A stretch of 22,409 nt of DNA, from contig JACMKY010000571.1 of assembly GCA_014379925.1 (NCBI GenBank), forward strand, positions 1-22,409, in the 5' to 3' direction. The notes below the pieces were generated by a model, which did no database searches, had not been told where the DNA came from, and was given only the letters and a program-made list of their open reading frames with translations. This DNA comes from Cytophagales bacterium (GTDB lineage Bacteria > Bacteroidota > Bacteroidia > Cytophagales > ES-bin-26). Below are positions 6,819-13,959 of the stretch, one piece after another (the first letter of the stretch is position 1; the number at the start of each line of letters is the position of its first letter). A program made the position numbers and the translations under genes.

Positions 6819-6975
6819 TTAAATTACAAAATGCGTGGGTAACTAAACGAGTTAGCAGAAACGGGGCGAGAGAAGCGGAATCAAAGGGGCGATTGGCCGA
6901 AACGGGGACGGACCTACCAGCTCGTCGTAAACGCGTTCGGAACCGAACGCGAACCTTGCGAGACGCTTAAGGAAA

Positions 6976-7037
6976 GCCCTCTCCGCATTCCCCCTTGGCG
7001 TCGTTGAAAGGACGCCAAGGGGGAATGCGGAGAGGGC
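6976..7037. terminator. Perfect 27-bp-stem hairpin, likely lhgO terminator or repeat
   Basis: Arms 6976-7002 and 7011-7037 are perfect reverse complements (27 bp) around an 8-base loop (GTTGAAAG). Read on the minus strand it lies about 60 bases after the lhgO stop codon and is followed by TTTCCTTAAG, so it may end lhgO transcription. The stem is far longer than a terminator needs, so a palindromic repeat element is the other option. Confidence 0.6.
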
Positions 7038-7095
7038 GGTTCTTCGGGGAACTCCCCGGCAGGAATTTCTTTTCGCCGAAGCGAGTCGATTTCGA

Positions 7096-8307
7096 TCAGT
7101 ATACTTCCAATCCAAACCGTTTGAGGGCCAGGTCCGCCACGGTCTTGCCAATGGAAAGGGAGGAAGTAGCCGCTGGCGAAGGCGCGTTGCCCACGTTGAT
7201 GACGTACCGGTCTTCCAGGATCATGAAGTCGTCGAGCAGGCCGCCGGTCCGGTCGCAGGCTTGGGCGCGCACGCCCGCGCCGCCGGGCACCAGGTCCTGC
7301 TCCCGGATTTCGGGAATCAGTTTCTGCAGGGCTTTGGTGAAGGCGGCCTTGGAAAAGGAGCGGTAATATTCGCCCAGACCGGTTTGCCAATACTTGAGCA
7401 TTACCTTGCGGAAACCCGGCCAGGCCAGCGACTCGGCCACGTCACCCAGCTGAAAGTCGGTCCGCTTGTAGCCCTCGCGTTTGAAGGCGAAAACCGCGTT
7501 CGGCCCCGCTTCCACGCCCCCCTTGATCATCCGGGTGAAGTGAACGCCCAGGAAGGGAAAATTGGGATCGGGAACCGGATAGATGAGGTTCTTGACGAGG
7601 GAGCGTTTTTCCTTGATCAGTTCGTAGTATTCGCCCCGGAAGGGGATGATGCGGAAATCCACCCGGTCGCGGTTGAGCGCGGCGATCTTATCGGCGAAGA
7701 GGCCGGCGCAGTTGACCACGAGGCGGGTGCGGAACGTGGATTTCGACGTGACCACTTCGGAGCCGTCTCCTCCGCTGCGGATTTCCACGGCTTTTTCACC
7801 CGTAAATATCTCCCCCCCTGCCCGCTGGAACTTCTCCGCGTATTTGAGCGACACGTCAGTGTAGTCAATAATGCCCGTGTACGGCACGTGAATGCCGGCG
7901 ATGCCGTTGACGTGCGGTTCGTACTCTTTCAGCTCGCCCGCCGAGATCTTCCGGATCCGGGTCAGCCCGTTGTCCAGACCGCGCTGGTAGATGTTTTCCA
8001 GCGCGGGCAATTCTTTCTCGCTCGTCGCGACGACGATCTTACCGCACAGGTCGTAGGCCACGCCCTCGCGGTCGCAGAATTCCAGCAGCTGGTGGTAGCC
8101 GTTGATGCAATTGGTGGCCTTGAGGCTACCGGGTTTGTAGTAGATGCCGGAGTGGATCACGCCGCTGTTGTTGCCGGTTTGGTGGGCCGCCAACCGCTCC
8201 TCTTTCTCCAAGAGGGCTATTTTCAGTTCGGGCTGGGTTTCCTTGAGGCGAAGGGCGGTAGCCAGTCCTACGATGCCACCGCCAATGATGAGAACGTCGT
8301 GTTGCAT
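7096..8307 (-). CDS. lhgO: L-2-hydroxyglutarate oxidase (LhgO)
   Basis: A 403-residue FAD-dependent oxidoreductase of the DAO family, full length for LhgO. It oxidises L-2-hydroxyglutarate, a side product of metabolism, to 2-oxoglutarate and passes electrons on, probably to membrane quinones. The N-terminal Rossmann motif is LIIGGGIVGLATALRL (6-21, glycines 9, 10, 11, 14), followed by the acidic LLEKE strand end. The family signature HQTGNNSGVIHSGIYYKPGS (41-60) is intact, as is the C-terminal VINVGNAPSPAATSSLSIGK, where FAD is contacted again. The ATG at 8307 starts just before the dinucleotide fold, as expected. It appears to be a single-gene unit, with the long hairpin downstream. Confidence 0.95.
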   Translation of the reverse strand: MQHDVLIIGGGIVGLATALRLKETQPELKIALLEKEERLAAHQTGNNSGVIHSGIYYKPGSLKATNCINGYHQLLEFCDREGVAYDLCGKIVVATSEKELPALENIYQRGLDNGLTRIRKISAGELKEYEPHVNGIAGIHVPYTGIIDYTDVSLKYAEKFQRAGGEIFTGEKAVEIRSGGDGSEVVTSKSTFRTRLVVNCAGLFADKIAALNRDRVDFRIIPFRGEYYELIKEKRSLVKNLIYPVPDPNFPFLGVHFTRMIKGGVEAGPNAVFAFKREGYKRTDFQLGDVAESLAWPGFRKVMLKYWQTGLGEYYRSFSKAAFTKALQKLIPEIREQDLVPGGAGVRAQACDRTGGLLDDFMILEDRYVINVGNAPSPAATSSLSIGKTVADLALKRFGLEVY

Positions 8308-8326
8308 GGGGAGTTGAAATGATTGC

Positions 8327-8334
8327 CTAAGGTA
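8327..8334 (-). promoter_or_regulatory. Possible lhgO promoter -7 element
   Basis: On the minus strand this reads TACCTTAG, one mismatch from the Bacteroidota -7 consensus TAnnTTTG, 19 bases upstream of the lhgO ATG. No clear TTG -33 element is seen at the right distance. Confidence 0.3.
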
Positions 8335-8456
8335 GGAATTTGTACCGGAAAAATCTCACCGGGGAAAAATGTAAATCTCACCCAACGCCGCGGGAGACGT
8401 AAGGAATACCCCTGTTCAGATGGTTGCCGGTATTCTTGCGGGGGAAAACCGTTTTT

Positions 8457-9155
8457 TCAGCCGTCCTTCACCCGCAGCACAAAGCCAACGCGGTGAACAT
8501 TTTCGATGCCTACCCGGGAATCGTGGCGCAGGTACTTGCGCAGTCGCGAGACGAACACGTCCAGGCTGCGGCCCATGAAATAGTCGTCGTCGCCCCAGAG
8601 CGTCTTCAGGATTTCCTCGCGTTTCAGCAGCTGATTCGGGTGGAGGCAGAACAACCGAAGCAGTTGGCCTTCCTTGAGTGTCAACCGAAACTGTTCGGCG
8701 GGACTGGTAAGCAGCAAGTTCGAGAAATCGAAATCGTACTGGTTGAGGGCGTAACGGTGGAAATCGGGTGGGTTGCCCACTTGGTTGCGTTTGAGGAAAA
8801 CCTCGATCCGCAACACCAGTTCTTCCGTGCTGAAGGGCTTGGTGATGTAGTCGTCGGCCCCGGTCCTGAATCCCGCGATGCGGTCTTCCTTCAGGGATTT
8901 GGCGCTGAGGAACAGGATGGGGACGTGCGGATTGCGTTCGCGGATGTGCCGGGCCAGCGCAAAACCGTCCAGCTTGGGCAGCATCACGTCGAGGAGACAC
9001 AGCTCAAAAGCCTGGTTCGCAAAGGTGGCTACGGCAGCATTGCCGTCGGAACAGTGCGTCACCTGGTAACCCTGCATCTCGAGGTTGTCGCGGGTCACGA
9101 AACCCAGGTTTTCGTCGTCTTCCACGTACAGGATGCGCGGTTTAAGGCTTTCCAT
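8457..9155 (-). CDS. OmpR-family response regulator
   Basis: A 232-residue two-domain response regulator. Receiver domain (about 7-120): acidic pocket E12-D13-D14, phosphoacceptor D56 in LLDVMLPKLDG, S84 in ILFLSAKS and K106 in YITKPF. The C-terminal winged-helix DNA-binding domain (about 132-230) includes LTLKEGQLLRLFCLHPNQLLKREEIL and the recognition region GRSLDVFVSRLRKYL. It should be phosphorylated by the sensor kinase encoded just upstream: the kinase gene's end overlaps this start by 14 bases (9142-9155), which indicates coupled expression. The pair resembles the RprX/RprY type of Bacteroidota. Targets are unknown; the divergent DUF1573 gene is a candidate by position only. Confidence 0.95.
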   Translation of the reverse strand: MESLKPRILYVEDDENLGFVTRDNLEMQGYQVTHCSDGNAAVATFANQAFELCLLDVMLPKLDGFALARHIRERNPHVPILFLSAKSLKEDRIAGFRTGADDYITKPFSTEELVLRIEVFLKRNQVGNPPDFHRYALNQYDFDFSNLLLTSPAEQFRLTLKEGQLLRLFCLHPNQLLKREEILKTLWGDDDYFMGRSLDVFVSRLRKYLRHDSRVGIENVHRVGFVLRVKDG

Positions 9156-10455
9156 TTTTTTCGGGGGGTTGAACCGGAAGGGAGAGGGTGAACGTGCTGC
9201 CCCGCCCCGGTTTGCTTTCCAAGCTTAGTTTCCACCGGTGCGCCGCTGCGGTGTTGCGGACGTAGTACAGGCCCAGTCCGAAGCCTTTCACGTTGTACAC
9301 GTCGCCGGTGGGCACGCGGTAGAATTTGTCGAATACCCGTTTCTGGTGTACCCGGTCAATGCCCACGCCGTTATCGCTGATCGACACCAGCAGCCGGTTG
9401 TGTTCGTTTCGGGTGGAAAAAACGACCTGCGGTATTCCTTCGGTGTACTTAACGGCGTTGTCGAGCAGGTTGAAGAGCACGTTGGCGAGGTGAAGCGGGT
9501 CGGCGCGGGTCCAGGTTTGGGTGGCCCGTAAATCGGTCCGGACCGTGCCCTCGCGGTGTTTGCCGCTCAAGTCGAAATTCCGGACCACCTCCTCAATCAG
9601 CCCGTGCAGGTCCACCCCCTCGTAGCGGGGACGAAAGTCCTTTTCCGTCCGGGCGATTTGCAACACTTTCTCCACCTGTTTATTTAACCGGCTGTTTTCT
9701 TCGCGGATGATGGCGGCGTAGTGAGCCAGCCGTTGCGGATTCCGCCAGGCGGCCGGCCGGGCGATCACGTCCGCTGAGAGGGCAATGGTGGCCAGGGGAG
9801 TCTTGAATTCGTGGGTCATGTTGTTGATGAAATCCCGCTGAATTTCGGACAGCTGCTTCTGTCGCAAAATGACGAACATGGCGTAGCCGAAAAACAAGAT
9901 GACCACCAGCAGGATCGCCGAGGTCAAAATCCAGATCTCTAACCCACTCACCAGGTAAACCGCGCGGGTGGGCAGGCGCAAACCAAAGTAATACGTGTAC
10001 TGACCCGACTTCGGGAGATTCGCCGACGATCGGACGGATGCGCTTCGGGGGGCGGAACTTCCCGCTCCGCCCTCCGGAAAATCCACGTAGTCGCCGTATA
10101 CCATCCGGTCGGTCGCGCAATCGTAGATGGCGTATTCGTAATCCACGCGGAGATTCCGGCGGCTGAATTCGCTTCGGAGGTAGTACGCCAGGACGCCGGC
10201 ATCAATGGAGCTGTTGACGTTCACCACGTAGTAATTAGACGAAAGCTGGCGAACGAGGTTGTGGTCGGACAACGTCACCTGGTTGTACCTTGCCAGTTGC
10301 GTTGCCACGTTTTTCAGGGCAATGTAAAGCGTTTGGTTGAACTGCCGTTCCGCGTGGCCGAATGCCTTCCGCACCCAATACACCTGGATGGTAACAATGC
10401 CCACGACCGACACCACACCCAGGGCCACGACCCACCGAACCGAACTTGACTTCAT
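9142..10455 (-). CDS. Two-component sensor histidine kinase
   Basis: A 437-residue inner-membrane kinase. Transmembrane helix 1 lies at about 9-28, a periplasmic sensor region of about 140 residues with no recognised domain follows, and helix 2 is at about 168-196. Cytoplasmic part: H-box INNMTHEFKTPLATI (210-224) with phosphorylated H215, N-box NVLFNLLDNAVKY (325-337), G1 box DNGVGID (361-367), F-box KRVFDKFYR and G2 box GFGLGL (391-396). All catalytic blocks are present, so it should be active. It phosphorylates the response regulator encoded immediately downstream. The signal is unknown. The ATG at 10455 sits 4 bases after a promoter-like TACCTTCG, suggesting a very short or absent leader. 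Confidence 0.95.
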   Translation of the reverse strand: MKSSSVRWVVALGVVSVVGIVTIQVYWVRKAFGHAERQFNQTLYIALKNVATQLARYNQVTLSDHNLVRQLSSNYYVVNVNSSIDAGVLAYYLRSEFSRRNLRVDYEYAIYDCATDRMVYGDYVDFPEGGAGSSAPRSASVRSSANLPKSGQYTYYFGLRLPTRAVYLVSGLEIWILTSAILLVVILFFGYAMFVILRQKQLSEIQRDFINNMTHEFKTPLATIALSADVIARPAAWRNPQRLAHYAAIIREENSRLNKQVEKVLQIARTEKDFRPRYEGVDLHGLIEEVVRNFDLSGKHREGTVRTDLRATQTWTRADPLHLANVLFNLLDNAVKYTEGIPQVVFSTRNEHNRLLVSISDNGVGIDRVHQKRVFDKFYRVPTGDVYNVKGFGLGLYYVRNTAAAHRWKLSLESKPGRGSTFTLSLPVQPPEKNGKP

Positions 10456-10459
10456 CGCA

Positions 10460-10467
10460 CGAAGGTA
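10460..10467 (-). promoter_or_regulatory. Possible promoter -7 element of the two-component operon
   Basis: On the minus strand this reads TACCTTCG, one mismatch from TAnnTTTG, ending 4 bases before the kinase ATG. If used, the transcript would start at or next to the start codon. No well-placed TTG -33 element is seen. Confidence 0.35.
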
Positions 10468-10538
10468 CGCGATTGAACAACGCGGCCGAAGGGACGGGGG
10501 TGGGCATTAACTTTTCATTAACAAACCTTCACGTTTCG

Positions 10539-10573
10539 TTGACAAATCGCCGGAGGGAGGGCGGTTACCTTTG
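10539..10573 (+). promoter_or_regulatory. Probable promoter of the DUF1573 gene
   Basis: TACCTTTG at 10566-10573 is a perfect match to the Bacteroidota -7 element TAnnTTTG. A TTG at 10539-10541 could be the -33 element, although the 24-base spacing is slightly long. The predicted leader before the GTG start at 10642 is about 60 bases. Confidence 0.55.
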
Positions 10574-10641
10574 TTGCGTTGGCCGGTACAGCATCCGGCA
10601 ACGTTAATTCTTCATTCATCCACCCATTTACCCCCAAGACC

Positions 10642-11061
10642 GTGAAAAAACCACTCTTCTTATCCGCCATTCTGTGTTTCGCGCTGACCGCCGGCGCCGC
10701 TGCCCAGTCCATCGCCCTGCGCACGGCCAATCCGGAGGCCGCGGCCAAAGCGGCCGTCATCCGTTGGCAGAAAGACACTTACCCATTCGGCGAAATCCGG
10801 CAGGCGACGCCAGCAACGGCGGAGTTTCAATTTACCAACGTGGGCAAAGCACCCGTGCTGATCACCCAGGTGCAGGGCACCTGCGGGTGCACCGTCACGG
10901 ATTACTCGCGGGAACCGATTCAGCCCGGCAAGTCATCGAAGATTACCGTCACTTATAACGCGGCGGGCCTGGGAAATTTTCACAAAACGGTGACGGTGGT
11001 GACCAACGCCGGTGATGCGCCGCACCGGCTGACCCTGCAGGGAACCGTCGTCGCCCGGTGA
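10642..11061 (+). CDS. Exported DUF1573 domain protein
   Basis: A small exported protein, 139 residues from the proposed GTG start. That start gives a normal signal peptide: basic VKK, hydrophobic LFLSAILCFALTAG, and a cut near AAAQ (about residue 22). An upstream TTG at 10579 would add 21 residues that spoil the signal peptide. The mature part has the DUF1573 pattern: WQKDTYPFGEI, ATAEFQFTNVGKAPVLI, the hallmark GTCGCT (79-84), PIQPGKSSKITVTYNAAG, then a closing beta strand, so an Ig-like beta-sandwich is expected. DUF1573 proteins are very common in Bacteroidota and their role is largely unknown. It is divergent from the two-component operon and probably has its own promoter. Confidence 0.88.
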   Translation: MKKPLFLSAILCFALTAGAAAQSIALRTANPEAAAKAAVIRWQKDTYPFGEIRQATPATAEFQFTNVGKAPVLITQVQGTCGCTVTDYSREPIQPGKSSKITVTYNAAGLGNFHKTVTVVTNAGDAPHRLTLQGTVVAR

Positions 11062-11238
11062 GCCGTCAGCGGTCCGCATCAAAGGACAACGTCGAATGAG
11101 AAAATACCGAAACGTTGCTTACAACGGGTGGGTTTTCTCCGACCCCCGTCGGCTTCCAGGCAATTATTGATCGTTGCTCATTGATCATCGGTTTGCTTTT
11201 CCTTTCCCCGGTTCCGCACCTGACTGCCCGTTTTGCCC

Positions 11239-11267
11239 GCCGCCCCTTGCCGAGAGGGGCGGCTTTT
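11239..11267 (+). terminator. Intrinsic terminator
   Basis: GCCGCCCCT (11239-11247) pairs perfectly with AGGGGCGGC (11255-11263) over a 7-base loop, followed by TTTT. It is the best terminator candidate for the DUF1573 gene, 177 bases after its stop codon. Confidence 0.75.
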
Positions 11268-11307
11268 CAGGCTTACCGCGGCGACTTGCCCTTGTCCGCC
11301 CGTAACC

Positions 11308-11361
11308 GAACCGCTTACCGACCGGCCGTACGTCAGACCAGTAAGCGGTTCCCCACTTTTT
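11308..11361 (+). terminator. Second terminator-like hairpin
   Basis: GAACCGCTTAC (11308-11318) pairs perfectly with GTAAGCGGTTC (11341-11351); the 22-base loop contains the inner dyad CGGCCG. CCCACTTTTT follows. It lies only 44 bases after the first terminator, so it may end a separate short transcript. Confidence 0.55.
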
Positions 11362-11605
11362 GATTTTGCGGACCAACGGCCGCCGCGTACTTCCCAGTTT
11401 AATGTACGCTGCTTTCGGGGTCACCACCGCGTACCCTTCTCAGTAGACCACCCTCTCCGCCAATTCCTTCCCCTTGTTCAGCATTTGACGGTTTTCCAAA
11501 CGTCCGTTTCGGTCCGCCAGACCCGAACCCGGATTTTCAACCCGTCAACTCCCCCGATCCAACTTGATTCCCCGGGTGATTTGGAACGATGGGAGCATAA
11601 CAAAA

Positions 11606-11650
11606 CCAGCACTGCGGCACGGGAACCTCCCTTGTCGCAGTGCTGGCTTT
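11606..11650 (+). terminator. Third terminator-like hairpin upstream of the DUF4331 gene
   Basis: CCAGCACTGCG (11606-11616) pairs perfectly with CGCAGTGCTGG (11636-11646). A run of A precedes it and CTTTATT follows; the loop contains a small GGGAACCTCCC stem. It could end an upstream RNA, or act as a leader structure for the DUF4331 gene that starts about 150 bases on. Confidence 0.6.
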
Positions 11651-11797
11651 ATTCTAAGAAATAATGTCTAAGTCTAATCCAAGCGACCCTCAACCTCGTA
11701 TGTTTTGTCTCGGGTAAGGCACGGGTCCCAGTTTCATTGCCGTGCCGAACCGTTCAAATTTTCCAACCAATTTATCCACTCTTCAAACCTATCATCC

Positions 11798-13873
11798 ATG
11801 AAGTTTTTCAACAACAAAAGCCTTAAAGTATCGCTGGTGGCCCTGGCGGTAGCCGCCCTAACGGTGGCCGGCTCGCAAACCTTCTGGCTGGATGCCTCCA
11901 GTCACCGGGAAGCCCCGATGATCGCCAACGATCCGCTGGCCGACAACACCGACGTGTACGCCTTCCGCAGTCCGGAAGATCCCAACGTGATCACCCTGAT
12001 TGCCAACTACGTGCCGCTGGCCCAGTCCGACGGCGGTCCCAACTACTACCAGTTCGGGGAAAACGTCCGGTACGAGATTCACGTCAAGAACAACCCCACA
12101 ACCCCCGGCGACGACATCGTGTACCGTTTCACGTTCAAGAAGGTCAATGAAGATCCGACCACGTTCTTCAACATCCGGTTGGGAAAACAAAACCTGCGCA
12201 CGTTTGCCACCGCGGAGAAGAGCACCGACGGCGGAAAAACGTTCACGACCGTGCTGTCCAACGCCCGGATGGCTCCCACCAACATCGGCCCCCGCTCCAT
12301 TGAGGGACCCGTGGGTTTGAACAAACCCTACGCGGAGTTGGTAAGGAATGGCGTTCACAAAGCCACCTCCGGGGAAACCATGTCTTTCGGTCCGGTGGAA
12401 GATCCCTTCTTCGTGGACCTGGGCGGCATCTTCGACTTGGCCAACATTCGTCCGGACGCGGCCGTGGACGCCCTCAAGTGCAAGAGCGTGCTGAGCATTG
12501 CCATCAAGGCCCCCATTTCGAGCCTGCAGAAAGACCACAAAAAAGCCAGTGAGGCCGCCAACATCCTCGATTCCGACTTTGTCATCGGCGTGTGGGCTTC
12601 GGCCAGTCGGCCCAAGATGCGGGTGCTCAACGGGGACGGTACCGAAACGCACTCCGGTGATTACGTACAGGTATCCCGCCTGGGGATGCCGCTGACCAAC
12701 GAGGTGGTCATTCCGATTGGGCAAAAAGACTACTGGAACTCGCAGCTTCCCTACAACGAAACCAGTTTTGAGAAGTACCTGGTCAATCCTGAACTGGCCC
12801 TGTACATGGACGACGACCAGTTTGGTCCCGCCGTTCCCGGTTTCGCGCCCCTGCGGATTCAGCGCAATTCGTTGGGAATGTTCGATTTCGGCAACGGCAA
12901 AGACGGCTTGGCCGGCTTGCTGGGCAACCCCGCCACGAAGGGTACCGCCCTCGATCAGGCGTTGTTCGGTAATTTCCTGCTGCGGAAAGGCCAACCCCGC
13001 TCGGTGGATTTGTTGCCCATCTTCCACACGGGAGTACCTAACCTGGCTCCTTATCAACTGGCAGTCGGCAAAAGGGGCAATCCGTTGGCCGTTGGCAAAC
13101 CGTTCATCAACAACTTCCTGCCTACTTTCGGGGATATGTTGCGGTTGAACATGGCCGTGCCGACCACCAAACGGACCGACCCAAAATTCAGTTCGTTGGG
13201 ATTGTTGCAGGCGGCTGTGCTGGGATTGACCGATTCGGCTTACAATACCACGGCCAACCTTCAGTTCATTCCCAACATGGACGGCTTTCCCAACGGACGG
13301 CGGCTGGAAGACGACGTGACCCGAATTGAGCTGCAGGCTGTAAGCGGCATCGTGTTGTCCGTTCTCGGTCTGTGGTACGACGATTTCACCGTCGGTGGCA
13401 ACCCCGTCACGCCGAACCTGTTGAACGTGCTGACCTTCACCACGGGCGTGGAGGCAAACGACAAGCCTTTCCGCACCACGTTCCCCTTCATGCAGCCATC
13501 GGTCAGCGGCTTTGATCTCGAAAACTGCCAATCATCGACTACCCAGTCGTCCCTCCGCGGCGCGGTTCAGGGCATGGACAACACGATGAAAATGGACTTG
13601 GGCGCCCCCCGGTTGATGATGCAGACCTATCCCAATCCGGCGGTTGACCGCACCACCTTCAAGTACCGCGTAGGCGCTTCTACCAAGGTTACCCTGCGCG
13701 TGTATGACCAGTCGGGTACGTTGGTGCAAACCCTGGTGAACGGCGAAACCAAGCAAGCCGGCAGCCACGAAGTGGTGTTGAACCTGGCCAGGTACAAGAA
13801 GGGTACCTACTACGTGACCATTGCCGACGAAAACCAAACGGTGCAGTCGCTCAAACTTCAGGTAAGCAAGTAA
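11798..13873 (+). CDS. DUF4331 protein with C-terminal T9SS sorting domain
   Basis: A 691-residue secreted protein. The ATG at 11798 is chosen because it gives a signal peptide (KSLKVSLVALAVAALTVAG, about 7-25); the upstream frame to 11705 lacks one. DUF4331 begins at SSHREAP (34-40), the family hallmark, followed by DPLADNTDVYAFRSPEDP, and continues to about residue 590. Residues 607-691 form a type A T9SS sorting domain: YPNPAVDRTTF, VTLRVYDQSGTLVQTL, the glycine turn and YYVTIADENQTVQSLKLQVSK. The protein should cross the outer membrane by the type IX system and be released or anchored at the surface. The biochemical role of DUF4331 is not known to me. It is the first of four plus-strand genes, 86 bases before the TPR gene. 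Confidence 0.92.
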   Translation: MKFFNNKSLKVSLVALAVAALTVAGSQTFWLDASSHREAPMIANDPLADNTDVYAFRSPEDPNVITLIANYVPLAQSDGGPNYYQFGENVRYEIHVKNNPTTPGDDIVYRFTFKKVNEDPTTFFNIRLGKQNLRTFATAEKSTDGGKTFTTVLSNARMAPTNIGPRSIEGPVGLNKPYAELVRNGVHKATSGETMSFGPVEDPFFVDLGGIFDLANIRPDAAVDALKCKSVLSIAIKAPISSLQKDHKKASEAANILDSDFVIGVWASASRPKMRVLNGDGTETHSGDYVQVSRLGMPLTNEVVIPIGQKDYWNSQLPYNETSFEKYLVNPELALYMDDDQFGPAVPGFAPLRIQRNSLGMFDFGNGKDGLAGLLGNPATKGTALDQALFGNFLLRKGQPRSVDLLPIFHTGVPNLAPYQLAVGKRGNPLAVGKPFINNFLPTFGDMLRLNMAVPTTKRTDPKFSSLGLLQAAVLGLTDSAYNTTANLQFIPNMDGFPNGRRLEDDVTRIELQAVSGIVLSVLGLWYDDFTVGGNPVTPNLLNVLTFTTGVEANDKPFRTTFPFMQPSVSGFDLENCQSSTTQSSLRGAVQGMDNTMKMDLGAPRLMMQTYPNPAVDRTTFKYRVGASTKVTLRVYDQSGTLVQTLVNGETKQAGSHEVVLNLARYKKGTYYVTIADENQTVQSLKLQVSK

Positions 13874-13880
13874 TCCCGGG

Positions 13881-13933
13881 AATATTGAACCGCATTGGCG
13901 GGGCGGTCCACTCCGCCGATGCGGTTCAATATT
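13881..13933. terminator. Hairpin between the DUF4331 and TPR genes
   Basis: Arms 13881-13901 and 13913-13933 pair over 21 bp with one T-G wobble; the outer 15 bp are perfect. It starts 8 bases after the DUF4331 stop codon and ends 27 bases before the TPR start. No long T run follows, so it may reduce, rather than stop, readthrough into the downstream genes, or protect the upstream mRNA. Confidence 0.6.
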
Positions 13934-13959
13934 TGATATTCAATCCTTCCATCCAGCTA

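Larger units (their letters stand above)
11062..11797. other. Gene-poor 736-base stretch with three hairpins
   Basis: I see no convincing protein-coding gene. The open frames here have low-complexity, proline/arginine-rich translations and no family resemblance. The stretch holds three separate plus-strand hairpins followed by T runs (11239-11267, 11308-11361, 11606-11650), so it could hold one or more small RNAs, a long 3' UTR of the DUF1573 gene, or a structured leader of the DUF4331 gene. The spacer between 11362 and 11605 shows nothing else that I recognise. Confidence 0.5.

Noticed and set aside
11233..11664. A 143-codon frame in the gap before the DUF4331 gene
   Set aside because: It runs through three hairpins, has an R/P-rich composition, and resembles no family; more likely non-coding.
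11858..13531. A 557-codon open frame on the minus strand inside the DUF4331 gene
   Set aside because: Antisense to a gene with signal peptide, DUF4331 and T9SS domains; low-complexity translation without motifs.
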